Part shown: in pieces, positions 35,023 to 44,949 of the stretch
How the letters are laid out: each line of letters starts with the position of its first letter
Numbering within the stretch: the first letter of the stretch is position 1
Origin: Hydrangea macrophylla
Taxonomy: Eukaryota; Streptophyta; Magnoliopsida; Cornales; Hydrangeaceae
Direction: 5' to 3'
DNA length: 64,000 nucleotides
NCBI GenBank assembly: GCA_033977485.1
Contig: CM066984.1
Coordinates: forward strand, 111,903,251 to 111,967,250
Program-made: the position numbers and the translations under genes
The notes under the pieces: generated by a model
The model's database searches: none
Told to the model about the DNA's origin: nothing
What the model saw: only the letters and a program-made list of their open reading frames with translations

Positions 35023-36117
35023 TCAAGGTCCCTGGCCCTTCAAAACCTTGACCTCCTCTTCCAAGGCCGCCACCTTTGCCACCAGTCCCTCAACGGCGAG
35101 CTCCAAGGCATGGACGTCCACCCCCCGCAGGGCGGAGTCCATCTGCAGTTCGTCGCCCATCTTCTCCACCGCCTGCAAACGGCTCTCCATGAGCGCAAGA
35201 GAGAAGTCTGACCATGAGCTGGGCATTCGAGGGCTGGCGAGTGCTTCGGACCGGCTCCTTTTTGGTTGAGGCTGAGTTTCCTCCTCAACCTCTTTCTCCT
35301 TACCCTTCCTGGATGGGCTTGGTGGCGGGCTTACATCCTCAGATGAGGAGGAACCACTGCTGGTGGACAAGGTGACCGGCCCCTCAGGTAGGCCCGCCCT
35401 GCCGGCGGGGCGCGCCCCGGTCGCCATGGATCGGGTATAGCGGTGCGACCCAGAAGCCATAGCGGCAGGAGCTGCAGAAGAAGGTCCGGCACCTGCGCCC
35501 TCCGCAGGTCTCCCTGCCAAATAAGAGAACGACATACCGGCCTCAATGGCTTGGTCGAACGCCTCCGTGTCATCAGCAGTAGGGACAACTCCACGGAGGG
35601 CGGTGAAAGACTGCTTGCAGTGATCGGGATTATAAGCCGCAGGGGGGCAGAGACCGGCATTCTCCAGCCAGTTGCCGGCAACCACAACCCAAGGGTACCG
35701 TTGCCAGTTCTTGTTCGGGAAGTCTAGGCCTCGGACAAGATCCTTTCCCTCGGTCTTGGGGCGGAAGTAGGGGCCTCCGTTGTCGATGCCCAATATGTAG
35801 CACCTCGCGACGTCAGCAGGACGGAGGAGCAATCCCAATCGCTTGTTCAGCGCTGATATCCCCCAGAGGAGGCGGGCAACGTTTGGGCGGCACTTGTGGA
35901 GTGGAATGCGCAACCCCTCAAGCAAGTCGCAAAAGGAGACCGGGAGGGGGAAACGCAACCCCACGATGAGCAGCAGATAGCTGCTAATGAGGACGAAGGG
36001 AAAGGCTATTTCCTCCCCCTCAATGAACGGACGGACCACTACATCGTCAGGGATTTGACAGTCCTCTCGGAATGCTTTAAGCCCTTCGTCTGACGTCAGG
36101 TCAATATGCAATGCCAT
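35023..36117 (-). CDS. Antisense gene A of the Tat element: intact 364-aa gypsy-type transposon protein
   Basis: An uninterrupted minus-strand ORF runs from ATG 36117 to a stop at 35023. Residues about 1-190 resemble the same putative gypsy-type transposon domain as gene B (FREDCQIPDDV, GLRFPLPVSFCDLLEGL, RPNVARLLWG). A Ser/Pro-rich low-complexity linker with a basic stretch (about 250-305) follows. The last 50 residues are a predicted coiled coil (VAALEEEVKVLKG). It lies upstream of gene B on the same strand, and its TATA box is at 36243-36236. It is the only long intact frame in the element besides parts of pol. The role is unknown. I infer protein production only from the open frame and promoter-like motif. 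Confidence 0.72.
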   Translation of the reverse strand: MALHIDLTSDEGLKAFREDCQIPDDVVVRPFIEGEEIAFPFVLISSYLLLIVGLRFPLPVSFCDLLEGLRIPLHKCRPNVARLLWGISALNKRLGLLLRPADVARCYILGIDNGGPYFRPKTEGKDLVRGLDFPNKNWQRYPWVVVAGNWLENAGLCPPAAYNPDHCKQSFTALRGVVPTADDTEAFDQAIEAGMSFSYLAGRPAEGAGAGPSSAAPAAMASGSHRYTRSMATGARPAGRAGLPEGPVTLSTSSGSSSSEDVSPPPSPSRKGKEKEVEEETQPQPKRSRSEALASPRMPSSWSDFSLALMESRLQAVEKMGDELQMDSALRGVDVHALELAVEGLVAKVAALEEEVKVLKGQGP

Positions 36118-36235
36118 TTGATGTAGATGAGAGTCTGGAAAAACAAGGACAGTAGAAGAAAGGGGGCTCGGAGTGTTTGCTCAGGCGACTCAGTTGATGC
36201 TGTGTAGTGAAGAAGCAAGGTTGAATGAGTGCTCC

Positions 36236-36243
36236 TTATATAA
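36236..36243 (-). promoter_or_regulatory. TATA box of the antisense transcription unit
   Basis: The minus strand reads CTTATATAAGG, 120 bp upstream of the gene A ATG. A leader with CTTCACTACACAG follows. It lies between gene A and the 3' LTR, so antisense transcription would not depend on the LTR promoter. Confidence 0.5.
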
Positions 36244-36613
36244 GCAGCACGAACGGTTGGGATCCAGTTTGATCGGATAGCTCACATACTCTCCCGCCGA
36301 AACTGTAGTTTCGGGCACGTGGGGCGTCGCCTCAGAAAGCGTGAGCATTAAATGCGCGACGTGATGGTTTAGTTGCCAGCTGGACGATTCGGTTACTTCT
36401 TAAACTAGTTGCTTTGAGTCCTAACTATACCTATAACCAGCAGGCACGTGGCGATGGGGATCCCGGACCTGTAGGGTTACTGCTCGGTCGATGTGCCGCC
36501 GGGTCATTCCAAATCACCCCCGTTCCGGCGGGAGTCCTGATCCTTTCCCGGCCGATATATGAAAGGCATTCTTAATTTTCTAATCTCATTTGACAAGGCG
36601 TCATCTCAGCTTT

Positions 36614-36629
36614 GAAAATGGGGGGCAGC
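36614..36629 (+). other. Polypurine tract of the Tat element
   Basis: GAAAATGGGGGGCAGC directly precedes the 3' LTR start TGATATG at 36630. Confidence 0.8.
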
Positions 36630-37242
36630 TGATATGTCCAGAAATATTCTGTAGCGGTCCAACTGCCACGTGGTCAGCTAGTAGCCCGGGAAATCCGGAT
36701 TTGGATCGAAGAAGCGTCCATCTGTTGCTGTCCGGGATACCCGGCAGCTCGGGCACCAGGAGTGGTGAGGCCCCCGGGGACGCGGCGCGAATCATGCTTC
36801 CTGCAGTTTCCTTGTACGGCTGCAACTCTATTAAGGAAGAATCAGTGGTTTCCTAAACTACTTAGGAAACTCACCAAACATTGTGCAAATCTATTGTGAT
36901 TAGATTAGGCTTCCTAATCTAATAAACTTACCATGTAAGGGTGAACTCTTGCATCTATAAAAGAGCTCACCTGCCCTCTCGAAAGGGATCCGGATATCAA
37001 TTCTCTAAGCATACCAGCACATATTAGAGAAATCACCAATATACACGCATACACCCGGCCGGTATTACTGGGAGTGCTGCCCATCTTGTCAGCTCACCAG
37101 GCCCGCCGGTGATCTGCTAGTAAGAAGCGCACAGACGCAACCGTGGACGTAGGTCACCTCATTAACGGAGCCGAACCACATACAAATCTTCTGTGATCTT
37201 ATTTTCTTCCTAAGTTGCTCTCACCAATTTTCGGCATCATCA
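36630..37242 (+). repeat. 3' LTR of the Tat element
   Basis: 613 bp, same length and ends as the 5' LTR, followed by the CTAAT target duplication (37243-37247). Confidence 0.93.
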
Positions 37243-37410
37243 CTAATTATTAGGCTATGAGAGTTGAATGATCTCTAAGGAAAACTCAGCATTCTACCAT
37301 CATGTTATGATAACTGGGCATTTTTTTATGCAACTTATAACCCTTTAATAAGAATTATGAGAACTTTCTTAAAAATTAAAATTTGATGAACTCTTCCACT
37401 CTGCAATTTT

Positions 37411-37553
37411 AGGGCTCGTATGGTAATATTATAGTTTTTGGTTTTCAATTTTTATTTATTTATTTTTTGTATTGAATTAGAGACATAGACATAATACAAA
37501 AAATAAAAACAAAAATTAGAAATTAAAATTCACAACGTTACCATACAAATCCT
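37411..37553. mobile_element. Small Tourist-like (PIF/Harbinger) MITE
   Basis: The left end GGGCTCGTATGGTAA and the complement of the right end, GGATTTGTATGGTAA, agree at most positions. Length is about 143 bp and the interior is AT-rich. The 3-bp flanks (TTA and TTT) are near but not perfect duplications. The end motif is the same as that of the Harbinger end at 49215-49239. Confidence 0.6.
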
Positions 37554-38191
37554 TTAATGTTTAAACCTCTCAAAATACCCTACTAATCTTCCAGGTGCAT
37601 TTATCTTTTGCATTTTACATTGCAGTATTGCACATTGTGCTAGACTACATTTATGTATGTAGTGCTAAAACTTAAAACAATATGTTAGACTTGTTGTAAC
37701 CTAGTCCCAACAATCCTTATAGATCTCTCTTTTCTGATAAATGTGAATATAAAAGTAAAACTTGCACCATCAATATCTCGATCGTAGAATCTATTTACCC
37801 ACAACTAATAACATGCCTTTCAACCTTTAGATTTTGTGATATTTATGGATATATCGAAGAAGTATAAAAATTCTAATCAAAGTTTGTGATTCAAATGCAA
37901 GCTGATGTTAATAGATGAACGTGGGAGTTTACGATCGTTTAGATTAAACTTAGAACAACATTTGGCACCGCTTTGCTTTTGTAAACTATTATTCCGTAAA
38001 TGACAACAATTTATCACCCAATTAGAATAGGGACAGTTAGAGATATATCCCTTGTTAACTAAAAATTTAATAAAAAGTACCTTCAATATCTGCATTTAAT
38101 CAAAAGTCCCTGATCTTTGGCAAAAGGACAAAACTGACATGCACCTAAACATTTCCCTACTCTCGCTCAATTTTCATGGGACATGCTTTTG
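37554..38191. other. Host intergenic DNA upstream of phytoene synthase
   Basis: AT-rich, no gene or clear element seen. A CAAAAGTCCCTG at 38100-38111 has an inverted partner near 38737-38748, which may be the outer arm of the adjacent foldback. Confidence 0.45.
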
Positions 38192-38677
38192 CAGCCACTC
38201 ATACGGTATGAGCATTGTACCGTATGATATTATAAATTCAAAAAATACTTTACAACTTTAAATCTTCATAACTTTTGACATACAACTTCATTTTTCTCAA
38301 ATTTTATACCGTTGAAATCGTGTCGGCGAGAGCTACAAAACTAGTACCATTGTTGATATGTTTTGAGCAAAAAAAAAAATCAAAATCTTACCTGCCTTGT
38401 GTAATTGAAAGTTTTGTGAAATTTCACAAAACTACTTTTGTGAAATTTCACAAAACTCTATTTTTTTTTCCAAAATTTCTTCAAATTGAAAAAAAAAATT
38501 GCTCAAAACATATCAACAATGGTACTAGTTTTGTAGCTCTCGTCGACACGATTCCAACGGTATAAAATTTGTAACAAACAGAGTTGTAGATCAAAGGTTA
38601 TGGAGGTTTAAAATTTTAAATTTTTTTTTGAAATGAAGAATGTTACGGTGCAGCCACTCACACCGTGTGAGTGGCTG
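38192..38677. mobile_element. Large foldback element (486 bp) with arms of about 200 bp
   Basis: The left arm starts CAGCCACTCATACGGT. The complement of the right arm starts CAGCCACTCACACGGT. The inner 70 bp of each arm (38297-38368, and 38503-38573 on the opposite strand) are almost identical: ACCGTTG, GTGTCG, GAGAGCTACAAAACTAG. The centre holds two copies of the palindrome TTTTGTGAAATTTCACAAAA. There is no ORF of interest. I could not find a clean target duplication. It is 1.25 kb upstream of the phytoene synthase start codon. Transcribed, it would form a near-perfect hairpin. Confidence 0.75.
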
Positions 38678-39823
38678 GAAGTTTGGAGAGAGCACGTGCG
38701 GCTTTGGTCACCAAAATTCCTAACTTTGCCTTACAAGGACTTTTGACTAAAGTTCCAAAAAAAACGGCTACTTCATACTTTTTGGCCATTTAATTAAGGA
38801 TTAAAGTCTAATTTTCCCTAAAAAAAAAAAGTAATTAGATGTTTCTTTCTTGTAGCTAATGCCAAAGTAACGTTTATAGCAGTAACAATGGAATTTTGGA
38901 GAAAAATCCATTGTGTTGGATTATTTGAGTTTAAAGAACAACTCTTATATAATTTTTGTCAAAATTTTGTGATTAGTGAAATTGAATTAGATCACATTCT
39001 TATGTTACACAATTTGCTATGCAAAATTTTCTGTTCAGGGACGTTTTATTAAATAAACAACAGATTGGACATAAGACCAAAAAATATATATCTTATAACA
39101 ATTGAAGATATGGCGTGATTGTTTATATTTTAGTACCTATTTTGCCTTCCAGTTCCAGATGGCCTTATTCACATATTTAAATAAAGCTGTCATTGTTAAT
39201 TTCCCTTACAGGCTAGGGCATGTAATATTTAGTTGGGAGTATTCAGATGTTCCCTTTAACAAGTAACTACTTTCATTCAAAGACATTACATTACTTTTTT
39301 GTCCTTTTTTTTCATAGGACCAAAAATTTTTTTTTTGAAGATCAACCGCCTATGATGCCGTTTGGAAGCAAACAATAAAACATTGTTTATAGAGATTAAT
39401 TAGTCTCGGACAAAACAAGAAAAGTGGACCTAAAAAAAGGGTTTCTAAAGGGTATCAAAAGTGATCAAGATTCTCATTTTGGTTGGCATAATAAGGCTTG
39501 TCCTCAACCATCATTTTTTCTTTCTTTCTTTCTTTCTTTATTTTATTTTTTTATTTTTTTTTTGTTTGATGGCGACTTCAACCATCATTAATCGGCTAAG
39601 TTTTGATACCATCTATACCCGACAAATCCGCATCTTTGTACATTACAATGTTCTAATACTATTTATGTGTGTAAATATACATATCATATCTATCTTGGAA
39701 GCATTATATGTATATAATATAATATTAATTGCACTTTGTACTCCTGAAATAAAACATGCTCTAGAAAAATGGTCAAGAATTAAGGGTCCTAGTTCTTAAA
39801 CACCACTCACATAAACACAAACA
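38678..39823. other. Phytoene synthase 5' flanking region
   Basis: AT-rich, no gene. A CTTT microsatellite and T runs lie at 39516-39560. No confident promoter element apart from the TA tract immediately downstream. Confidence 0.45.
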
Positions 39824-39845
39824 TATATATATATATATATATAAA
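39824..39845 (+). promoter_or_regulatory. Candidate TATA region of phytoene synthase
   Basis: An AT repeat ends ATATAAAG, 83 bp before the ATG at 39928, and is followed by a GAGAGG-rich leader (39850-39870). A second TATATA at 39884-39891 is probably too close to the ATG. Which one is used cannot be decided from sequence. Confidence 0.4.
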
Positions 39846-39927
39846 GACTAAAGAGGGAGAGAGGGAGAGAGTCATCACCTTGCTATATATACTTGGTTGC
39901 AAAAAGTTCATCAAAGTTAATTTGAAA

Positions 39928-42900
39928 ATGTGCTCAGCAATTTCATTTGCAGCAAAGCCCTGCATCAATGGCAAGTTTCAATTTCAAAAATCAAGGAAAA
40001 CAATAAGCACAAGAGCTGAAGTGTCAATAGCTTCTTCTCCAAAGAGAAGTTGGAATAAGTATAATATTGTTCCTGAATTATCAATACAAGGCATTCCTCA
40101 CTCAGATCTTAAAGTTCGCGAAATTGTTCAGAGACAGTCTGCGTTGAACAAATTGGAGATTTATGATGATGATGATGATGATGATCAAACTTGTCCAAAA
40201 CCACAGTTCAATCCTATGTTTCTTGATGATGCATACGAACAATGCAGGAGTCTTTGTGCTGAATATGCCAAAACCTTCTATCTAGGTCCAGTTTCTCTCC
40301 CCCTTTCTTTATTTTCTACCAGCTAGCTACTTTTTAGATGTTTCCTTTAATATGACTGGCATGATTGGTAACTTGCACTTCATTCTGTTATATATACAAA
40401 TTCATCATTTATTTTTGGAAAAGCTTTTTTCATGTCTGCGAATTATTCCTATGTTTTTCTTACAGTGACATAATTGATGATTTTAAGATAATTTTTTCTA
40501 AATTGAATCATTCAAACTGATACATTATTACATCAAAATGCTTTGCATTGCAAATTGTGAATAAGTAATTCAAATTCATGGTGCCCAAACAGACCAATGA
40601 TTGTTTTAGAAAGTCTTCTTCAACTATTATCAATTTTTTAATTGACAAAATGTTGGATCATCGAATTGCAAATGATTTTCAAGGAAGTTTCTCTTATTAC
40701 TCTTTGTAATATTCGATGATAGATACATATATACCCCCTACGTACTAAGACCAATTTCATTATTAGGATTTTTCACGAAAACATTTTTTTTTTCTTCTTC
40801 TTGATCATGAGGGATGGTGATTTGCTTACCTTTTAATAATATATTTTCAATATTAGCTTACCAAAATTTCTGTGATTTGAAGATGCAAGTTGATATCCAA
40901 AATCTCATGTATTATCACCTTGTTTTTATTTGGATTTTGTAGATTACTAATATCTGATGTGCCATATTGTTTGGTTGGAAAATTCCTCTAAGTATATACT
41001 CTTTTATGTCACTTTTTTTTTTTAAAATTCACATAAAGTTTATACTATTTACATTATTTATGTCACTTTTTAGCAAAGTGACATTACAATCAAATGCTTT
41101 ATTTATAAAAATGCCACCACATTTTTATTTATGTCAGTTTCTAAAAAGTGACATAAATACTTTATTATGTATGTCACTTTTTTTAAACAATGAATAAATA
41201 ATCAAGTATGTATGTCACTTTTTTAAAAAACTGACATAAATACTAAAAAACTAACATAAAAAGCTCATGCAAGAAACATATTGATGTAGACAATATTCTC
41301 CAAAAATTTGATAACTGTTGTTTGAGTTACAATTTGCATAGGTTCATCCTCTACCCATTCAGTGAAATAATTTGTGGTTACAATAATGAATCAATGATCC
41401 TTCGAAGAAGGAGGACTAATTTTTCTTATCACATCAATGACCCAACCTCTAAAAGGCCAAGGTTTCACCACATATTGGAGATCAATATTTGGTAAATGTT
41501 TCAAAGGACCATATTTTTGACATTCTTGACAACCCTTGGCAAATTCAATACAATCTTTTAAGATTGTTGGCCAGTAAATGCTATGCCTTCGAAGTAACCA
41601 TCTCATTTTAATTCCTGACAGATGAGCACCACATAATCCTTCATGGATTTGAGATATAGCCTCATTTCCTTTGAGATTACTTAAACATTCGAGTAGTAAT
41701 CTATCACTTCCTCTTTTGAACAATATTCCACTATACATAATATAATTGACAGATTTCAAGGGAAGTGTGGTATGTTGTCTTTAAGGGAAGTGATCAGAGT
41801 ATTAACATTCTGAATCATATTTCCCAAATGATTAAATACTGGTGTCAACTGATTCACCAAATCATGTTGAACTTCTGAACCAATATTTTCATTGTTTGGA
41901 ATTGGATTCGCATTTTCAATTCCTATTTCTGAGTTTTCATTATTCACATGATTCCCAGCATTGTTGCTTCGTGGATCTTGGTGTGGAGAACCACCAGTTT
42001 CAGCATTATTAACACCAGTATTGGCGTTATCCACAGACCTATTGCTTCGAAGGTTTCTGTTTGTCATCTTTTGACACTAGTGTCCCACCGAGCGTGCCAA
42101 AAATGTTTGGTTGGAAAATTCCTCTAAGGATATAAAAGGAATTATATAAGTGCGAGCATGTCAGGCAAGCAAATTGCCAATGTGTGTGTGTAATTAGTAT
42201 CCAAACTGTGTCTCACCAGGGAGATTGTGGTGACGTTCGATGCCTTAACAAGGACTTTAAACGTGTAAAGATATGACTAATTAACAAACTTTGAACTAAA
42301 TAATGTATAACTACTCCTATGAAAGAACAGTAAAGGGAAATAGTAAAGTAACAGACTATTTTATTAAGTAAAATAAACTACAATATAACCTTAAAGATAA
42401 CTTCAAAGGTGTTCTAATTCGAACTCTAAAAGTATTGATAAAAATACAATATTTGCAAAGAAATAGAAGTGTATTGGTTGATGTTGATCGAGAGATCCCT
42501 TTCTTGATCACAGACTCCCTCTATTTATAATCGTTGAAGCTTCTTAGTGACCTTTCTGCAAAATGATCATTCTCTCAACTAATAACTGCTTAATCACGTG
42601 GCATTGCCTCGAGTTGACACCTATTCTTCAGTTATCCTTCCACGATCGACACATGCCCCCCATAGCAGTTATCTTTTTAAATAGAGTGGAATGGTAAAAA
42701 TTGCTATAATAACTGCCCTTACGTCACTTCCCACGCAGTTAACTTAATTGCCATGTCAAATCTTTCGTGGCACTTTCTTATTGGCTGGATAAATTCATCA
42801 CAAACACATATGATGCAGGAACTTTGCTAATGACAGAGGAGCGACAGAGAGCAATATGGGCTATCTATGGTAAGTGAAATTGCTATTTGCTTTTTCTTTA

Positions 42901-44903
42901 GGGTATTTTTTTTCTTTTTTGTTTTTCCTTGTTTGCTTCGTGGGTAATTTTCTTTTTCAATTGAAATTTTATTTTTAATTTTTTTGCGGGGGTGCATGCA
43001 GTTTGGTGCAGGAGGACCGATGAATTAGTCGACGGTCCAAACGCGGTATATATGAGTTGTGGTGTACTTGATAGATGGGAACATAGACTAGAAGACATCT
43101 TCAACGGACGCCCTTTTGATCTTCTTGATGCTGCCCTCACTGATACCATTTACAAGTTCCCCCTAGATATTAAGGTCCTATTAATCTCCCCTCAATTACA
43201 TTTATTATTTTTATCACCCAATATATCCATATCTATCTTTTTTAATTTTTTAAATTACTTTTCTTCACAAGTTTGTAAAATATAATATTGTAATCATGTG
43301 TTTCGGAATCACGTTTGGAAAGCATAGCATTACTCAAATATTGAAAAGCTACCTAAAAAGGTCACAGAATAAAAAAAAATATCAAAACATTCAAAAAATA
43401 ATTATTTCTTATATATATATATATATGCTACTCTTAATTTGTTTTATTGTTACAGCCTTTTAAGGACATGATCGAAGGAATGAGAATGGACATGAGGAAG
43501 AGCCGATATGAGAATTTCCAAGAGTTGTACTTGTATTGTTACTATGTGGCTGGAACAGTTGGCATAATGAGTGTTCCAGTAATGGGGATTGCTCTAGAAT
43601 CTTCAGTTTCTGCTCACACTATATACAATGCAGCACTCAACTTGGGTATTGGAAATCAACTTACAAACATTCTTAGAGATGTTGGAGAAGAGTAAGTATT
43701 TGTACCAATAATACACACTACACATATATCCAAACTACTACATACTTACTTTACATATATGTAAACATGACACACATCATTTTTTTCAGTAATTTATTTT
43801 TGAAGGCTTCAAACTGGTTCCCCATGGCTCATAAGTGAACGTGATATACATATTTAAGTTTTGTATATGCTCTTTTACTGCATAAGTATTCATGTAACTC
43901 AAGTTAAATAATCATCAAATTATTTAAAGTCATATACGTACTCAAGTTAATTATATGAGACCGTCCAGGCCTCATTCATCCTATACATTATCAATTTTTT
44001 TGTTTTGTATCGCTACTCATACAAATTTTGAACTTCCCCCATCCTAGTAATACCTTCTCTATGTATCGTATCAATTTTTCTAACTCGTGCAGTTATTGGT
44101 CTTCTCTGTACATGTCCAAATTTTCTAAATTGCTCCACTTGAATTTATCTTCCTTAATAGGTACAACTTCTACTATTTCACGATTATAGTCATTAATTTC
44201 TAATTTCTACTATTTCTTGTTTTATTAAATCTTAGCATGCATACGTATTTCTGCTATACTCATTTTATTGGTATGTTGTTTCCATTAAAAAAAAATAAAA
44301 TAAATAAAATAAAATAAAACAAAACAAAATAAAATGGCCGGGAGTGAGACATTGACTCTATTTAATCCATTACCAGACAATCACTTATATCTGACCATGA
44401 TTCACTATTTTCTTTTCAGTGCATTAAGAGGGAGAGTTTACCTTCCTCAAGATGAGTTAGCACAATTTGGGTTATGTGATAAGGATGTTTTCTCAAGAAA
44501 GGTCACTAATGGATGGAGAGAGTTCATGAAAAAACAGATTACAAGAGCAAGGTTCTATTTCAACCAAGCAGAAGAAGGGGTTTCTCAGCTTGACAAAGCT
44601 AGCCGTTGGCCGGTAATTACATCATGAACACTAAAATAGGATTTGGTTCATTCCCAATCGCATTTTCTATCAGGATATAATTTTGTTTTGTTTTGTTTTA
44701 TTGATTTTAGTGTTGGTCTTGTGGTGATTATTTTGCAGGTCTGGTCATCCTTACTGTTGTATAGGAAGATATTGGATGCAATTGAATGTAACGATTATGA
44801 TAACTTGACAAAGAGAGCTTATGTTGGGAGGACTGAGAAACTCCTTATGTTACCTCTGTCATACACTAGAGCTCTATCTGTTTCAAATTTGGTCTTGAAC
44901 TAG
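39928..44903 (+). CDS. PSY: Phytoene synthase, plastid, six exons (possibly PSY3-type)
   Basis: Exons: 39928-40285, 42819-42869, 43002-43174, 43456-43691, 44420-44612, 44739-44903. All introns are GT-AG and keep one frame, giving 391 aa with no stop. The enzyme joins two geranylgeranyl diphosphates into phytoene, the first committed carotenoid step, in plastids. Both Asp-rich metal-binding motifs are intact: D143-E-L-V-D147 and D269-V-G-E-D273. [28 protein letters not shown] and RVYLPQDEL are all typical of the family. The first 50 or so residues, Ser/Lys-rich with few acids, look like a transit peptide. An in-frame ATG at 39880 is possible, but 39928 gives the better transit peptide. An Asp run (about residues 78-85) is unusual. 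Intron 1 carries a retroelement remnant close to its acceptor. The PSY3 subclass is a guess. Confidence 0.93.
40286..40967 (+). other. Intron 1 of PSY, original part, with displaced branch-point candidate
   Basis: Starts GTCCAG at 40286. Near its end, ATTACTAATATC (40943-40954) contains CTAAT, a good plant branch-point match. If the inserted element is removed, this would lie about 20-30 bp before the AG, the normal distance. Confidence 0.6.
41004..41275. repeat. TATGTCACTTTTT / AAAAAGTGACATA repeats
   Basis: At least seven copies of TATGTCA(C/G)TTTTT or its complement occur in both orientations, where the body of the second LTR should be. They look like the subterminal repeats of a DNA transposon, but the ends cannot be defined. 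Confidence 0.5.
41391..41759 (-). pseudogene. Gypsy integrase fragment (zinc finger) in PSY intron 1
   Basis: 123 codons. The zinc-binding part has IHEGLCGAH followed by CQECQKYG (H-x3-H, C-x2-C), then the usual PWPFRGW. The stop after SSKDH interrupts the core. Beyond it the same frame still reads NYFTEWVE before decaying. AAGGGAAGTG at 41758-41767 and 41783-41792 flanks the junction with the gag fragment, suggesting a deletion between short direct repeats. Confidence 0.75.
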
Positions 44904-44909
44904 ATATAC

Positions 44910-44949
<40 letters not shown>

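Larger units (their letters stand above)
22403..37242 (+). mobile_element. Ty3/gypsy retrotransposon, Tat lineage, full length, young
   Basis: A perfect target duplication CTAAT flanks it (22398-22402 and 37243-37247). The LTRs are both 613 bp, start TGATATG and end CATCATCA, and differ at eight positions by eye. The primer site begins TGGCGCCGTCTGTGGG. Internally: gag, aspartic protease, RT, RNase H, a second archaeal-type RNase H, and integrase, then a long 3' region with antisense genes. The second RNase H and the long 3' region are marks of the Tat group. Despite its youth, pol carries frameshifts and stops. Its RT is split by a solo LTR (25855-28800). Confidence 0.93.
40968..42806 (-). 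mobile_element. Rearranged Ty3/gypsy remnant in PSY intron 1, antisense
   Basis: The target duplication CATAT lies at 40963-40967 and 42807-42811. On the minus strand: LTR 42806-42104 (703 bp, starts TGTTTGTGATG, ends CCAACCAAACA), primer site TTGGCACGCTCGGTGGG (about 42098-42080), gag start ATG at 42067 (Asn-rich, 103 codons), then a jump directly into an integrase fragment (41759-41391). That fragment has a readable H-x3-H...C-x2-C zinc finger and the start of the core, and it decays by about 41275. Protease, RT and RNase H are missing. The other LTR is reduced to about 35 bp (40968-41003) and followed by ATGTCAC-rich repeats. Confidence 0.82.
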
